A DNA stretch of 64,000 nt from Epiperipatus broadwayi. Lineage: Eukaryota; Onychophora; Udeonychophora; Euonychophora; Peripatidae. The position numbers were made by a program, and so were the translations under genes. Positions 24,418 through 36,679 of the stretch are shown one piece after another; positions within the stretch are counted from its first letter, which is position 1, and every line of letters begins with the position of its first letter. The notes under the pieces were generated by a model. The model saw only the letters and a list, made by a program, of their open reading frames with translations. It had not been told where the DNA came from and did no database searches. The stretch covers positions 1,118,001 to 1,182,000 of the forward strand of contig JAQFVV010006310.1 of NCBI GenBank assembly GCA_028023455.1. The letters run 5' to 3'.

Positions 24418-25290
24418 GGTACTGCTCAGTTAGCTGTACTGTGCCGCTAGATGATGCTGCAGTACCCATCAAGAACTATACAAGTGATAAATTTCTATCG
24501 AAGAAATCGGTGAAAATATATAAAACACAATTCCCCCCTCCTGCATGAAGAAATTGCTTAAAAAATAAGTAAAATACATAAAACACCCCCGCCTCCCACA
24601 TAAAGAAATTGCTTAAAAATTAAGTAAAATACAAATTACAAAAACAGAAATCGGTAAAAATACATAAAACACAACCACTCCCCCGCACGAAAAAAATCGC
24701 TTAAAAAGTAAATACAAATTACAAAAACAGAAATCGGTGAAAATACATAAAACACAACCCCCTCTCTGACAAACTTCTAAATCACAAAGAAAAAATATGG
24801 ATTGCCATCATATTAAAAGTTGCAAAATGAATGGGACATGATAGACCTCATATTAAAAAAAGTACATTCAATTTTTGAGGCTTTTGGAGCAAAATTATTT
24901 ACAGAAGCTTGTTCAAACAGATTGCAGACAGTTAACTAATAAAACCAGGCTTTAGCAAACAATTATTTAAAGAAAGTTGCAAAATGAAATATGACGTAAT
25001 AGACCTCTCACATTAAAAAATATAGGCGCAGGCTTTAGCAAACCATTATTCAAAGGTAGTTCCGCAAAATATAACATCACATGACCACCATCTCTTATGC
25101 TTGTGTATAACTGTTGTGTGTGGCAATATATATAGTGAGTTTTGCCTGTTTTAAAATATAACATCCCAATGCAATTTAAAAGTAGGCAAAAAGAACATTC
25201 AAATTTTGAGGTTTTTGAAATTATATAGAGAAGCTTGTTCAAACAGATTGCAGCACAGTTAACTAATAACAGCAGATTAAAAAAATAATT
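24418..25290. repeat. Left long inverted terminal repeat
   Basis: Reverse complement of 36.68-37.60 kb. It contains three to four subterminal repeats at about 24506-24770 built from GAAATCGGTGAAAATACATA, then AAACACAACCCCC and AAATTGCTTAAAAA. A second internal motif, CAGGCTTTAGCAAACAATTA, is repeated near 24950 and 25030. It is interrupted by a 74-bp insertion at 25079-25152. Confidence 0.75.
25066..25165 (+). mobile_element. 74-bp short repeat nested in the left terminal repeat
   Basis: The insert 25079-25152 is bounded by perfect 13-bp direct repeats AAAATATAACATC (25066-25078 and 25153-25165). It matches the head and tail of the 12.4-kb element (CATGACCACCATCTCTTATG ... GTGAGTTTTGCCTGTTTT) with the middle deleted. 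The right-hand terminal repeat lacks it, so it inserted after the two ends diverged. Confidence 0.85.
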
Positions 25291-25329
25291 TAACATAAGA
25301 TATGGATAGCAATTTAGAAATTATAAAAC

Positions 25330-26060
25330 TTACAACGATGATATACTAATGGCTTGGAACAGAGCATCGAATACATCTTCATCATGGTGCAGTCGTCGCC
25401 ACATGAATTCGGCTAAGTATGACTCCAGGTAACGTCGAGTGGCTCCCTTTCTTTTATTATGCCATTTCACTAGCTCCCAAAGTCTTTCTACATTTTGCGC
25501 ATGTGCCCCAGTAGAAGGATCGACAAAATTATAAGTGTGATTTACTTTGAAATGTTGGTAATGTGCAGCATTCAATTCATCACTTTTGTAGGCCTTCCAA
25601 CACTCAGAATATATGGAGGATCCTGGTGCTAGAAGTTGTTTTATGGCATCTAGGAGAATAGATGCTGTTTGACCTGGTATAGCGACCATGAAACACTCTT
25701 TCATTTCTCTACATAAACCACCACATAACTACTGTTGTGGAAGAATTCATCCCTGTTGGGTTTTGCATTTAGTAAATAGAGTTTCGTCAACATCTACAAT
25801 TTTTCCTGGGCCTCCAATTTTGCAGGATGTGTGAGATAGCAGACTTTCTTTACAGGTTTCTCTCAAATATTGCTTCTATGTAACAACAGTGCTCCTGTTC
25901 AAATCCAAATCATTTATTCCCGATTGTATGGTCAATTGGTTTTTACTCCAATAAAAAATCAGGTTCATTTCCGAAGTGCTATGCGACTTTGACATACACC
26001 AATGTTGCATTTCCATTGTGTCCTCGAACACATATTGAAGCAGTCAATCGTAGCCCAAGA
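25330..26060 (-). pseudogene. Merlin (ISXO2/IS1016-type) transposase relic
   Basis: A DDE/N transposase. The first catalytic Asp lies in GKIVDVDETLFTK near 25790. The long open part (25330-25704) covers ECFMVAIPGQTASILLDAI, IYSECWKAYKSDELN, FKVNHTYNFVDPSTGAHA then QNVERLWELVKW, and a typical RRYLESYLAEFMWRRL C-terminus. In most family members the second acidic residue lies in YSDxW; here it reads YSEC, an Asp-to-Glu change. Upstream frames are broken by stops. It lies immediately inside the left inverted repeat of the 13.2-kb element and reads toward that end. Confidence 0.85.
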
Positions 26061-26330
26061 TTGAGCTTCACGGGTCTATCCAGTAAGTAACTACTAACCG
26101 ATACTCAAACCCTATATCCCATCCTGCTCCTCTATTTATGTGTATATTTCATGTATATATTTCTGAGATGCGCACCTAAAAATTATAAATTGTAACTTTT
26201 CAATAACATTTTTATTATTACTTTTTTATTAAAATACATAGGTGCAGCTCAGATATATATATATATATTACAGGAGCAAATATATAAACAAAATATTTAT
26301 TTTATAAATAGTTGATTATGCATCATTTAT

Positions 26331-27033
26331 AAAACTTTTTCTTTTTAAATTGTATATTTTGTCAAATCCAAGATGGCAGATGCAACCGTTAATTGTCCAA
26401 AAATAATAAAAGGGTTGGAAATATACTATTGTTTTAATCTTGGGAAGGAATTTTTAATTAAAGTTTTACTGAAAATAAGTGGCGAATAAGCATTTTTGTC
26501 AAATCTATTTCCAATCTGAAAACAGATTTGAATATATTTTTGGAACATTACCTAACAATTACGCCTTCAAAAACAATGGACAAAGAAAATGTAAGATTTT
26601 GCTAGATCGAAGATTAGAGTTTGAGATAGAAATAAGAAATTAGAAGCATTCCACAAATACCTGAGCGGGACATAAAATGGGAAAACTTTTTCTTTTTAAA
26701 TTGTATATTTTGTCAAATCCAAGATGGCAGATGCAACCGTTAATTGTCCAAAAATAATAAAAGGGTTGGAAATATACTATTGTTTTAATCTTGGGAAGGA
26801 ATTTTTAATTAAAGTTTTACTGAAAATAAGTGGCGAATAAGCATTTTTGTCAAATCTATTTCCAATCTGAAAACAGATTTGAATATATTTTTGGAACATT
26901 ACCTAACAATTACGTCTTCAAAAACAATGGACAAAGAAAATGTAAGATTTTGTTAGATCGAAGATTAGAGTTTGAGCTAGAAATAAGAAATTAGAAGCAT
27001 TCCACAAATACCTGAGCGGGACATAAAATGGGC
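26331..27033. repeat. 361-bp tandem duplication
   Basis: Two copies, 26331-26691 and 26692 to about 27033. They start at AAAACTTTTTCTTTTTAAAT, share CCAAGATGGCAGATGCAACC and run to GAGCGGGACATAAAATGGG. I see only about three to five differences (for example ACGCC/ACGTC and GAGATA/GAGCTA), so it is recent. No protein family is recognised; the minus-strand frame across 26977-27162 is unassigned. Confidence 0.92.
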
Positions 27034-27039
27034 CGATTT

Positions 27040-28079
27040 TAAATACCAAAGGTTAGCTACTATTGAGAGAACTGTGCAGCTAACAGAATTCACGATTTTT
27101 TGAAATTTAAAAAATGATGATCGAGCAAAAAGCCCATCACTTTTCCGATCCGTGGAGATCATCTTCTGCTGCCATAGAATGAAATAAAAATCCCGACCAG
27201 AGAACTTTGGAATGCTGATCAGAAGTTTGCTATTATCTAAGAACTCACAGTGATCCTTGAAATGCCGTGCACGAGCCAGACTTTGAAAAATGGACTCTTA
27301 AAATGGTGCAAGGTAAATTATTTTTAAGCCGCCACCTAAAAGTAAATCTAGCCTAACTAATCTCATTAAGATTTCTTTCATGACTAATTTAACTTTGTAT
27401 CTTCCTACTATGTAAAAATGTAATCTGCTTTCAAATAACTTTTATAAATCTAATTCTCTATTATATGCTCTAGCTTTCTTTAACTTTGGTGCGGTCATTT
27501 ATTTATATGTATTTATTACTTGATATTATGTCAGTTTTAGTTATAATTAATATGCCAATCTCAAGCAACCTGACAAAGCTGAATTTCTAAAAATCTTCTC
27601 TTTTTAAATAAACCTCCATGATTTAAGGTTATTAATGTCCCTTTTAAAATATAATGTATGATTAATTAATACACCCGCCAAATTGTTTTTATGAATCAAC
27701 ATTTTATGTTGGTTTTTATTATAAAAATTGTTGTTTGTGCAACTCCAAATAGAATGAAGTAATTCTACACGGGATAAATCCATTACTCAAGCTAATTAAC
27801 GCTTTGAAATCTTTTAAAATATTGTTTATTTAAATTTGGAGTCACCTATTAGTTGTTTTCTATACAACTGCTAGTTTTTGTTATTTTTGATACTCTTAAA
27901 ATATCAAATGTTTAAATATTCTAGTTAGTCAAAATCCATGAAGGTGGGATTGAATTATTTTAAATAGCAGAAAAAGGGGTCAAATCTTAACAGATATTTT
28001 ATTAAATGAAATCTTCTCTATACATATATTATAGCGGCATAGCGTATTATTTGTATAAGTTATAGCATTAACACTTTCA
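27040..28079. other. No gene seen
   Basis: Internal AT-rich part of the composite element. A short GC-richer part at 27.04-27.32 kb is unrecognised. Confidence 0.4.
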
Positions 28080-28900
28080 TGGATCACTTTCGTTATTGGT
28101 CAAGTGAAGTAAAATTCTGAAACTTTTAATTGGTTAAGTGATAAACTCTTTGATACAAATATTTTCATCTTTTAATATATATTAATTTTAGTTTCGTTTT
28201 CAAAAAGTATATTAATTATTTGTAATGTTAGGAAAGTAACCGAAAGTTATTTCAAAAATATATTTTTATTTGTATTTTATAGAAATATTCAAAAGCGGAA
28301 AAATCAAAGAAAGCATTACGAGCAAATTAGAAGCATTGTAAATGTCATTTAAATCCCTCCCAGATTTCACGTTACGAATTTTTTAGGAAAAATCTTAACG
28401 TCTTTCTCAAAATAATTATACTTTCACCATATTATTAAAAAATACACCAAAAATACATTATAATGCCAGAAAAATATTCTAAAACATTAATCTTTGTTTG
28501 AAAATCAAATAAACAGCTTGGAGCAATCTCAACTCTTGACAAGATGTCAAAATTGTTGCTACGGCTGGTTTCTTTTTCAATTTACAATCGTGTAAAGTAT
28601 ACAATTTTTTAATAAAACCTTACCACTTTTGTAAAATAACTATATTTTTATCAATTTTATAAAAATTATTTATAATATGTACGAAACATAATAAAAAAAA
28701 ACACTCCAAAACATATATTTTCATTTTAGCGATGAAAAAATATTTAACGGAATCATCAGCCAATAAGAATTGAGAATAGATTATCCAACCAATCAAAACT
28801 GACCTTCTTTTTTTGTTCAACTTAAAACCCCCCTAGTATTGATTTTTTACTTGTAAAATAATTCAGAAGAGGGCAGCATCTTATAGGCCTTGCTCTAAGC
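28080..28900. repeat. Dispersed repeat, copy B
   Basis: Same family and orientation as 4.78-5.50 kb, ending in TTGATTTTTTACTTGTAAAA, then TAATTCAGAAGAGGGCAGCA and TCTTATAG. It may continue to the LINE insertion site: the sequence after the LINE (CAGAACCGTAAAC, 35.67 kb) resembles CAAAACCGTAAAC at about 5.43 kb in copy A. Confidence 0.65.
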
Positions 28901-29062
28901 TTTAATACGGGTATTTTTTCATCACTGTAACTAAAAAATTAGCTGAGTTAGAGCAATCTAAAGGTGACAACCGTGATTTTGCGTTTCAGGCTGTGTAAAG
29001 ATTAAAACAAGGGGTCATTTATTTTTAAAGCAGTAAATCCTATTCAATGTTGTTAGTGACAT

Positions 29063-29386
29063 TTATCCATGCTGTGTTACCGACATTCGGCTTATCTTCA
29101 TAAATATATATTTGCTTCTAATCTGGAGGTTGCGACAAGATCGAACCCATGGATTTTTCCTTATGTCCTGTCCCGCAGATAGTTGAGCTTCCCGGGACCT
29201 TCTTCGTAAAAAAAAAAGGTCTCTGCACGTCAGTGACATCCATGCCATACCTAATCTTTTCTCTAAGCACTGCCCTAAGAAGGGGGTCTTAGATTTAGTT
29301 TTTTGTCCAGAAGCATAACCTTTTGTTGATTTCTTCGCCATTATGTCAGTACCGCCATCTCTTAATTTATTATTTCTTTTATTCAT
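29063..29386 (-). other. Unrecognised 107-codon open frame
   Basis: Starts with ATG and is rich in K/R/S (MNKRNNKLRDGGTDIMAKKS...). It is GC-richer than its surroundings. A GGGTTCGATCTTG stretch near 29150 resembles a B-box, so a tRNA-derived repeat is an alternative. No domain is recognised. Confidence 0.2.
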
Positions 29387-29889
29387 GACCTAGTTTTGGT
29401 GCTGTAATATTATAATTGCGCTCTGCTCAAAAATATATGTAAATGCCGAATATTACCAATTTTATTAATTAATAATGTTATTTCAATCTTATTATACAAT
29501 TCCACCATCGTAATTTATTATTTCTGTATTTAAGAGTATATGCCTTGGGGAAAAATCAAGTGTTCTCTCTTTTAAATGTTAATTAGAGTAAGTTTCAATA
29601 AATATTTTGTCATCTAATCAAATATAATTTTTCAAATGTATTTTACTTATTTTCACAACCACAGTAGTGTGAAAATAGTTTTTCTTATATATGTAATGAA
29701 TCCCGGAACACTCCCCAAAATAATGTTAGTCGCGATTGGGCAATAGATGGCGCCTATTGGTATCAGTCTATGCTCTTTGTTTAGTATTAAAATTCTAAAT
29801 ATTAACTCAGTTATTGGAAAATATTATAATCGGAGTGGTGGTAGCCAAAGGTAAGCCTTTTTTACCTGTTTATTTGAATAAACAACAAA

Positions 29890-32315
29890 ATGAGCAGTGT
29901 ATACGACTTCCTAGAACAGGGAAAACTCAGGTCTAGTCCGATCATAAGATCGCATAGTGATTTAAACACCAGGCAACGTTTAACTAATGTTAGCACAAGC
30001 CCTCAGTTAGATCAAGCTTCAGGCCCTTACAATAATTATAAATCAAAGAATATAGAGCAGGATGATTTTAACATACAAAAAAAGCCCGCTAAAAATGTCC
30101 AAAAGAAAACAGAAGTTAAATTAGATCGCAAGCAAAAATCCATTAAAACCACAAGTTCCAACAAATGGCTGTAGTGACCGACACGATTCGAAATTTCAAA
30201 AAAGTGGGGAAGAACCCTGCTTCTCTTAAAAACCTAAACATAATGGATTCTACTAACACAAACATTAATCTTAAGACTGAAAATCAAGTTAATAACTGTA
30301 ATAACACTCAGTTTCAAATTGAAAATAACATACCAGAATACGGTGCGATAGATTTCCCAATTTAAAAAAAAACACAGGTGGCGCTTCACCTAAAGCCGCC
30401 GATACCCACCATAACAGTTCTTCTAACGATCAAGAAACAGACTTGATCACATTGTTGGAAGTCCAAAATAGAGATTTAGATAGGACAACACATTCCATGC
30501 AATACGATAACACTTTCATGACTTCGCACCAAAATTCTAATGAAATCTCAGATTCCGATAGCTATAATAATAAAAAAACACGCAGCAATTCGCAAAAGCA
30601 AACATATTCGCTAGAAACTAACGATGAACTAAACCTTCACAGTTCAGATTCTCCCACGTTTAAAGCCTTGTCAAATGCAAATAACACACAGATTATCAAC
30701 AAAGAAGTAACTACAATTACACAGCATCAAATTCAAAATAAAGTCAGAAATTCCAATATCTTTAACAACCGAAGTTATGCGGCTGCTCTGGGTAATAACA
30801 ATGCCAATACACAGGGGCATAGAGCAGACACTCAATCTTTGCAAGTCTCCATCTTAGACTTTGTTGATGATGAATGCCCTTCTCCTATTAGTGATGAAAT
30901 GAATCCGCAACAGACTCAACACAGTAAAACACAAACGCTAAATAATTACCAATCTATTAGTCAGGAATTTAATGCCAGAATTCCCTCACTGCTTTTCAAC
31001 TCATTCTTGAATTATCTTAATGAGAATACACTAATTCTCACTACCACAAACGACAATTGTAATCTGTTCACCTGTCCAACAGACGATTTCTTTGAGCTGC
31101 TGAAGAATCTAAAACTAGGGGATGCAATAAAACGAATATACCACCATCCAAATAAAATATATTTTATAGTGGAGTTCAACAATATTATCCAAAAAGAGCT
31201 GTTTAAAAGACAACAACTCTTCATAAACCAGCGCTACCTGATCAAAATAGACATGAATAGGCCCAGAATTGCTTATGGTCTTGTACGTAACTGTTATGTT
31301 AATATCTCTCAAGCTGACCTTCAAAGACTGTTGGCCAAACATGGAAAAATCACAAGCTTCAAATATTTGGCAGAAACGAGATCCGATCTTGAACTTCCAT
31401 CAAATAATGCGGCCTTCACACTTAGATTGAACTCAGGATATACTCTACTGGATATTCCAGTAAAACTCGAGGAAAAAGTGTCCACTATACATATCTATTC
31501 GTAAGGTGCAGCCTCAATGTTTTCATTGTGGTGACTGCTCACACCTCATCAAACTCTGTCCTATGAAAATTTGTGACCTGTGCAAAACAAGGAAAACCAA
31601 ATATCACAAATGTAATACAATGACTCACGATCCTCCTTCCTCCCTGCAACTTCTCACCACCCACTCTACAGTGCAGACTAATCAACAAGCACACAAAACA
31701 CTCACGGAAACAACACAGGTGAACAAATAAGGAATTGACACTGAAAGCAAGATCCTTAGGGATGATGCTGACGCTGCCATACAGAGATCACAAGCACCCT
31801 CTCCTCATCATACGAAGCATGATGTTATCAACCACACTAAGCCAAATCTGGTTCACCAGCGACAAAGTTTAACAAAAAAAGAACTTGCAACCACAACATA
31901 CCCAACCCTGCAAATGAGGCATAAAGATCACGCTCCAACTAACAAAAGGAAAACTCAAGACTCTTCTAGCTCCCAGCATGATGAACTAACTAATTCGACT
32001 GCTGATTCGGATATGGAGCCAAGCGTTGCAGAACTCAACACTAACAGAGGACCGACCAATAGAAGGAAGAAAGAAACTAAAAGAACCAAACATGGGGAAT
32101 CACTAGTTACACAAGACAGCACTTCTCTGCAGGACACACCTTTCAATAGCAGATATATTGAGGTGACACTTAACCCAAAACAATCCATAATATCCCAAAT
32201 TCCAATACCAGAGCATTCAACAAATAAGGCTCATGATACAGAAATGCAAGTTCAAGATTCCATGAACATGGAAGAACAACTAGTATTAGGTGAAGAACCC
32301 CATATGGGTGAATAG
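29890..32315 (+). pseudogene. LINE ORF1 (gag-like, RRM and CCHC knuckle), frameshifted
   Basis: This is the nucleic-acid-binding ORF1 of the LINE. The ATG at 29890 opens a low-complexity N/S/Q-rich N-terminus. The frame changes near 30165 and 30368; the main part runs 30443-31504 and includes an RRM-like block (NCYVNISQADLQRLLAKHGK, then ITSFKYLAE). A further frameshift at about 31504 leads into a CCHC knuckle (QCFHCGDCSHLIKLCP) followed by CDLC. One stop at 31728-31730 interrupts a charged tail (THDPPSS... KRKTQDSSSSQ... RRKKETKRTKHG) ending at 32315. The order RRM-like, then knuckle, then charged tail matches ORF1 of Tx1-type L1 elements. Confidence 0.8.
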
Positions 32316-32352
32316 CCACTTCTCTCAGTTAAAGCCCATTAAAACATAAATC

Positions 32353-35300
32353 ATGCAACTTAAAATTGCAGGCATTAACGTAAGGGGACTCAACTCTCTC
32401 AACCGCGCTCATGCTATTGAAAAATGGCTTGACAAAATGAACATCCATATTGTGTGCTTTTCAGAGACCAAGCTGCACTATCAGTCAGACCACAGAATCT
32501 CACAAATGATGCAACACTATGGCTACTTTCAGTACTCTTCTTCCAACTCTGCATCATCAGGAGTGGCAGTCCTCATTAGCAAAAAACTTCCGTATAACAA
32601 ACTCAGAACTCTACATTTAGACAAAGAATTACTAGTATTAAACCTAACATTTGGGAATTATTCCCTCAACATAATTTACTCATACTTTAGAAATTCCCTG
32701 AACTCAGCACATCCTGCAATCAACAAAATTAATGCCCTTCTTTCATCTAACACATCTCCAGCTATCTTCTTCGGTGACTTCAATATGAGCTACCAAAACT
32801 TCAACTCGATCTTTCTTCACCTACTCAACAGTCTTCTTGTGTGGAGAGGGTTTTTTCCCTCCCAATGCCTTTTCCTTCTACACGTTGCACAGAAGATCTC
32901 TTGATTGACCTGCTTTTCTATGCTCCAGACATACACTTTGACCTCGAAGCCCGTCTTCAACTGGTGCCTTTCTCTGACCACCTCGCCATGTTAATATCTC
33001 TTCAAATCAACACCACTATACCAGTCCAAAACTGTCACGCTCGCACCATAAGAATGTTAAATGAAGCCGCCACTCCAGAGTTGATATTTTCAGAGGCATA
33101 TATCTTACTCAACAAAATCAAAATACTCTCTCTTCCCCCCATCCAAGCTTGGTCTCTATTTGTTGAAGTCTTGAGCTCTCTTATTGACTCGTACACAAAG
33201 AAAACGAAAGGTCCCAATCAACTCATTAAGGACCTTGAAAATATTAGTAACAAGTTGAATGCCCTCACATTCACAAACCCTAATATACAAAAAATAATGG
33301 AACTCAAAAGTCAATACTGCCACAAACAAAAAGTGCTTGCTCAATACGTGGCCACTAAAAGGTCAAAAGTCTTTATTGATAATCGTCATAATTGGACCAG
33401 CAGCTACATCAGGTGGGCTCTGGGGATGGTCAAAAGGTCCACTTCTACAATGTTAACAGTAGATCAGCACTGCTATCGCGGTCCCGAAATTCTTGACAAG
33501 ATTCATAAACACTTTCGTTGCAAACTCCAAAGTACCAATTTCAAAATCGGAAGCATCTGGAAACGGTTGGAAGTCATGAACATAATATTACTGAACAGCA
33601 AATAATCCAAAAATTACAGTCCTATCCCGAAAGCACACATCCTGGACTACATGGCATCCCAAGATTTGTGCTCCTCCACCTGAGTTACTTCACTGCACCC
33701 ATAGTCCGGCAAATGATCGACCTGCTTGCTGGTGACTTCCTGAATATCCCAGATCTTTATCCTGTATCGCTAGTGCCATTTCTAAAAAAACACATTAACC
33801 CTTCCAGCCTGTTGAACATAAGACCTATATCAATGATTCCCCTTCTCATCAAAACAATAGAATCCGTAGTTAAAGATCGTATTCAAAATCAGATTTACAA
33901 TCACATTTCCAAGTATCAATTTGCTCGCAAAGGCTCTAGCGATGCAGTACGGCGCTTCCTGCTCCTGATTGAGCACGTCAGAATGCAAAGAAAATCAAAA
34001 CCAATAGTAATTCAACTTGACTTTTCCTCTGCCTTCGACACCGTCATCCCATCAACACTACTTCAAACCCTACATGACTATCAAGTGCCTGACGTTTTTA
34101 TTCGCATAATAGGAAATCTTCTGCTCAACAGGTCAATATTCACGTCTCTTGATGGTAAGCTGTCAGCCGGCTTCAGACCACATTTATCCATCCCTCAGGG
34201 ATCACCATTGGCTACACTGTGTTTTATCACGTACATCAACCCCTTCCTCAAAGAAATTGAATCTAAGATTCTGGGGATATACGTACCTGCCCTGAAACAT
34301 CAGGTGCACCACATCACCTATGTCGATGATGTATCAATCTTCCTTCCACACAAAGATCACCTTCAGACTGCATTACAAATCATAGAGAAACATGCTAGAA
34401 TTCTAAATTTTCAAATAAATCACAGCAAGTCATCGATGTGGAAAATAAAGACAGGATAAATCATTCCTCAATTTTCACGGCTAAGCCACAACCCTTCTTA
34501 GGCTTTCCAATCTCCAAATCCAGGCTCGCCATGGCCAAGAACATTCAAAACTTAGTTCTGGACAAAACAAGAAAAATCGTTGGCTGTTAGTCTATCCTAG
34601 ACTGAACTATTATTTCCCAATTGTCAAGCCTACTAAAACCTTTGAACGGGCAATAAACTCACTATGCTCGAAAGCTCTTTGGAATGGCAGGGTAGTGGCC
34701 ATCAGCATGGCCAAAGCCCAAAGGCCTAAGGAGCTCAATGGGTTGGGACTGCACTGTCTCCACCTGGTACCTTCAAAAATCATTGCGAGTACTTCGCTCC
34801 ATTCGCCTTGAACCTTCCATCTTAAAACCGCACTCATTGGTTGATCCTACTGACACGCCTCCGCCATTCACTAGCAAGTGGATGACCGATATCTGGATAT
34901 ACGTAAAAAACTCAATAGACCTAACACAACTCACTCTAGATGATAAAAAAAACCTATTGGCAGACCTACAAAATCAAATATCCAAATGAGACCACACTCC
35001 AGAATACACTTGGTATCAACAACAAATTACTAATTAGGAAGTTTAAGAACTGGTATCTCGAACCCAAATTTATAAACTTCCTCATCAAGCTAAATCTCTC
35101 CGCATTGCCTACAAACCATTTCCTAGTCTGGAAAAGAGGCTACAGCAAACTAAACCCTCAATGCCAATTATGCTCCACAGCGGATGAAACAATCCAGCAC
35201 CTGTTGCATTCCTGCCCTTATCTTTATCCACTGCAGACTTTCATCAATGAAAGTGTTTCGCTAAACATCAGTGAAGTACTCTTCATTCAAAACGCAATCA

Positions 35301-35512
35301 AGACAGGGATTTTTGCCACCATAAGATTGTCCATTTTTCTGAACTTTGCTGTGTGGATTACCAGATGCAATTACATCTTCAGACATGTACCTACCAATGT
35401 CTACAACACCTACATGAAGTTGCTTAGGAATTTTAGGGCCAGAAACCAACTGTTGGCACTGGGATGGCTATACCAAGAAACCTGGAACAAGGTCACCCTA
35501 CCAGATCAGTGA
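32353..35512 (+). pseudogene. LINE ORF2 (endonuclease and reverse transcriptase), frameshifted
   Basis: Replication protein of the LINE. The endonuclease starts at 32353 with KIAGINVRGL, followed by CFSETKL (catalytic Glu), a GVAVLISKK core and FFGDFNM. A frameshift near 32850-32900 leads to LLIDLLFY...FSDHLAM (catalytic SDH). Another near 33600 enters the reverse transcriptase (33518-34459): RPISMIPLLIKTIE, LDFSSAFDTV, IPQGSPLATLCFITYI and ITYVDDVSIF with the catalytic YVDD. After stops at 34460-34600 comes a LNYYFPIVKP...ALWNGRVV...LNGLGLH block, and finally CQLCSTADETIQHLLHSCP, the C-terminal zinc finger, ending at 35512. The IxGIxVP-to-YVDD arrangement fits the Tx1/L1 clade. Confidence 0.85.
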
Positions 35513-35984
35513 ACACGCATCAATATCTGTCGAAGCTCAAGTGTTACATGACTCAACAGTGACACTGGTACACTAGCATCAAGAATTTACATACATGTAC
35601 AACTAGTTACTCTCAATAGTTTCTAATAAATATCTATTTTAAAAAAAAAAAAAAATGTTAGTCACCGCGTTTCAGAACCGTAAACCAAAGTGTTAATAGC
35701 GATCTTATGTAATCTTTTTAATAAATGATTGGCATCTTAATATGTACTCACCAAAGATGTGTGTTAATGTATATGAGAATCATCAAAGTGAATCCAAATA
35801 TGTAATTATCTACCGTTTGGTAGACCGTTCATTCACGCACACATTAATGTATCTAATTAATTTGTTATGTTAAACTATTTTTTATTGTCTAACTTATTTG
35901 AATCATTTGAATTATCTTTTCTCCACTTACACACATACAACCATGTGTATGCTTATGTTAGTTAAGTTATAATGAAGTTCTCTG

Positions 35985-36225
35985 CTCTGCTAGTGGGATG
36001 GACTTTAGAATAAATTCTTGTATGCCGTTATTATATGTTATTCATTAGGTGTTTGATCTGGGGCTTAGGGAATGGGTTCGAATCCAGATTGGTCCCTGAC
36101 CTAAATCTCAGGCTTCACTGAGTTTGAAGTACGTTTTGTGAGTTCCAACTCATGTTAGATGGATCAACATGTTTTGACTGGTACAATATAACGTGTCATT
36201 TGATGGCTATTGATGCACACTTTTT
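35985..36225 (+). repeat. tRNA-derived SINE-like repeat, copy 1
   Basis: Contains a B-box-like GGGTTCGAATCC near 36079 and shares its 3' body with 44.19-44.42 kb: ATGTTAGATGGATCAACATG, then TTTTGACTGGTACAATATAA, versus TTTTGACTGGCACAATATA there. The A-box is degenerate. It lies inside the 13.2-kb composite. Confidence 0.6.
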
Positions 36226-36679
36226 GAGAGGGGAGAACACTTACTTTGAAAGAACTCCATTGCCTCATGTTCTGTCTTTGGGAGATCCCAAATTTTGATA
36301 ATTTTGAGTAAGAAAAGATGCGACTTAAATTTCAGCGCGGGTTTTTGAAATGTGGCTTGAAAGTTTGTGCATGCTAAATATTGTATTCATCAGCGTAAAA
36401 AAAAAAAATCCATATTAACACCGTCAAAAAATAAAAATAATCCCAACAAATTATATTTCTAGCACTCCAAAATAATTAATATGTCATAATAAAACTGAGC
36501 AGATATTTCAAAAGACTAGTTCAGTTACATTTTGATTAAATTTATCAGCCTAAGCAATTATATTTTTCATGTGAAAGGTTTATTAAGTCACATTTCATTT
36601 TGCCAAGTAATTATATTTTTTAATGTGAGAGGTCTATTACGTCACATTTTATTTTGCAACTTTCTTTAAATGACTTTTT

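Larger units (their letters stand above)
29722..35663 (+). mobile_element. Tx1/L1-like LINE, full length, with 10-bp target duplication
   Basis: The element body is about 29732-35653. The direct repeat AATGTTAGTC occurs at 29722-29731 and again at 35654-35663, directly after a run of about 14 A. AATAAA at 35625-35630 precedes the tail. The 5' region starts near ATAGATGGCGCC and ORF1 begins at 29890. The element carries ORF1 (RRM-like plus zinc knuckle) and ORF2 (endonuclease, reverse transcriptase, C-terminal zinc finger). The intact ends and few lesions suggest a fairly young but inactive insertion. Confidence 0.85.
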
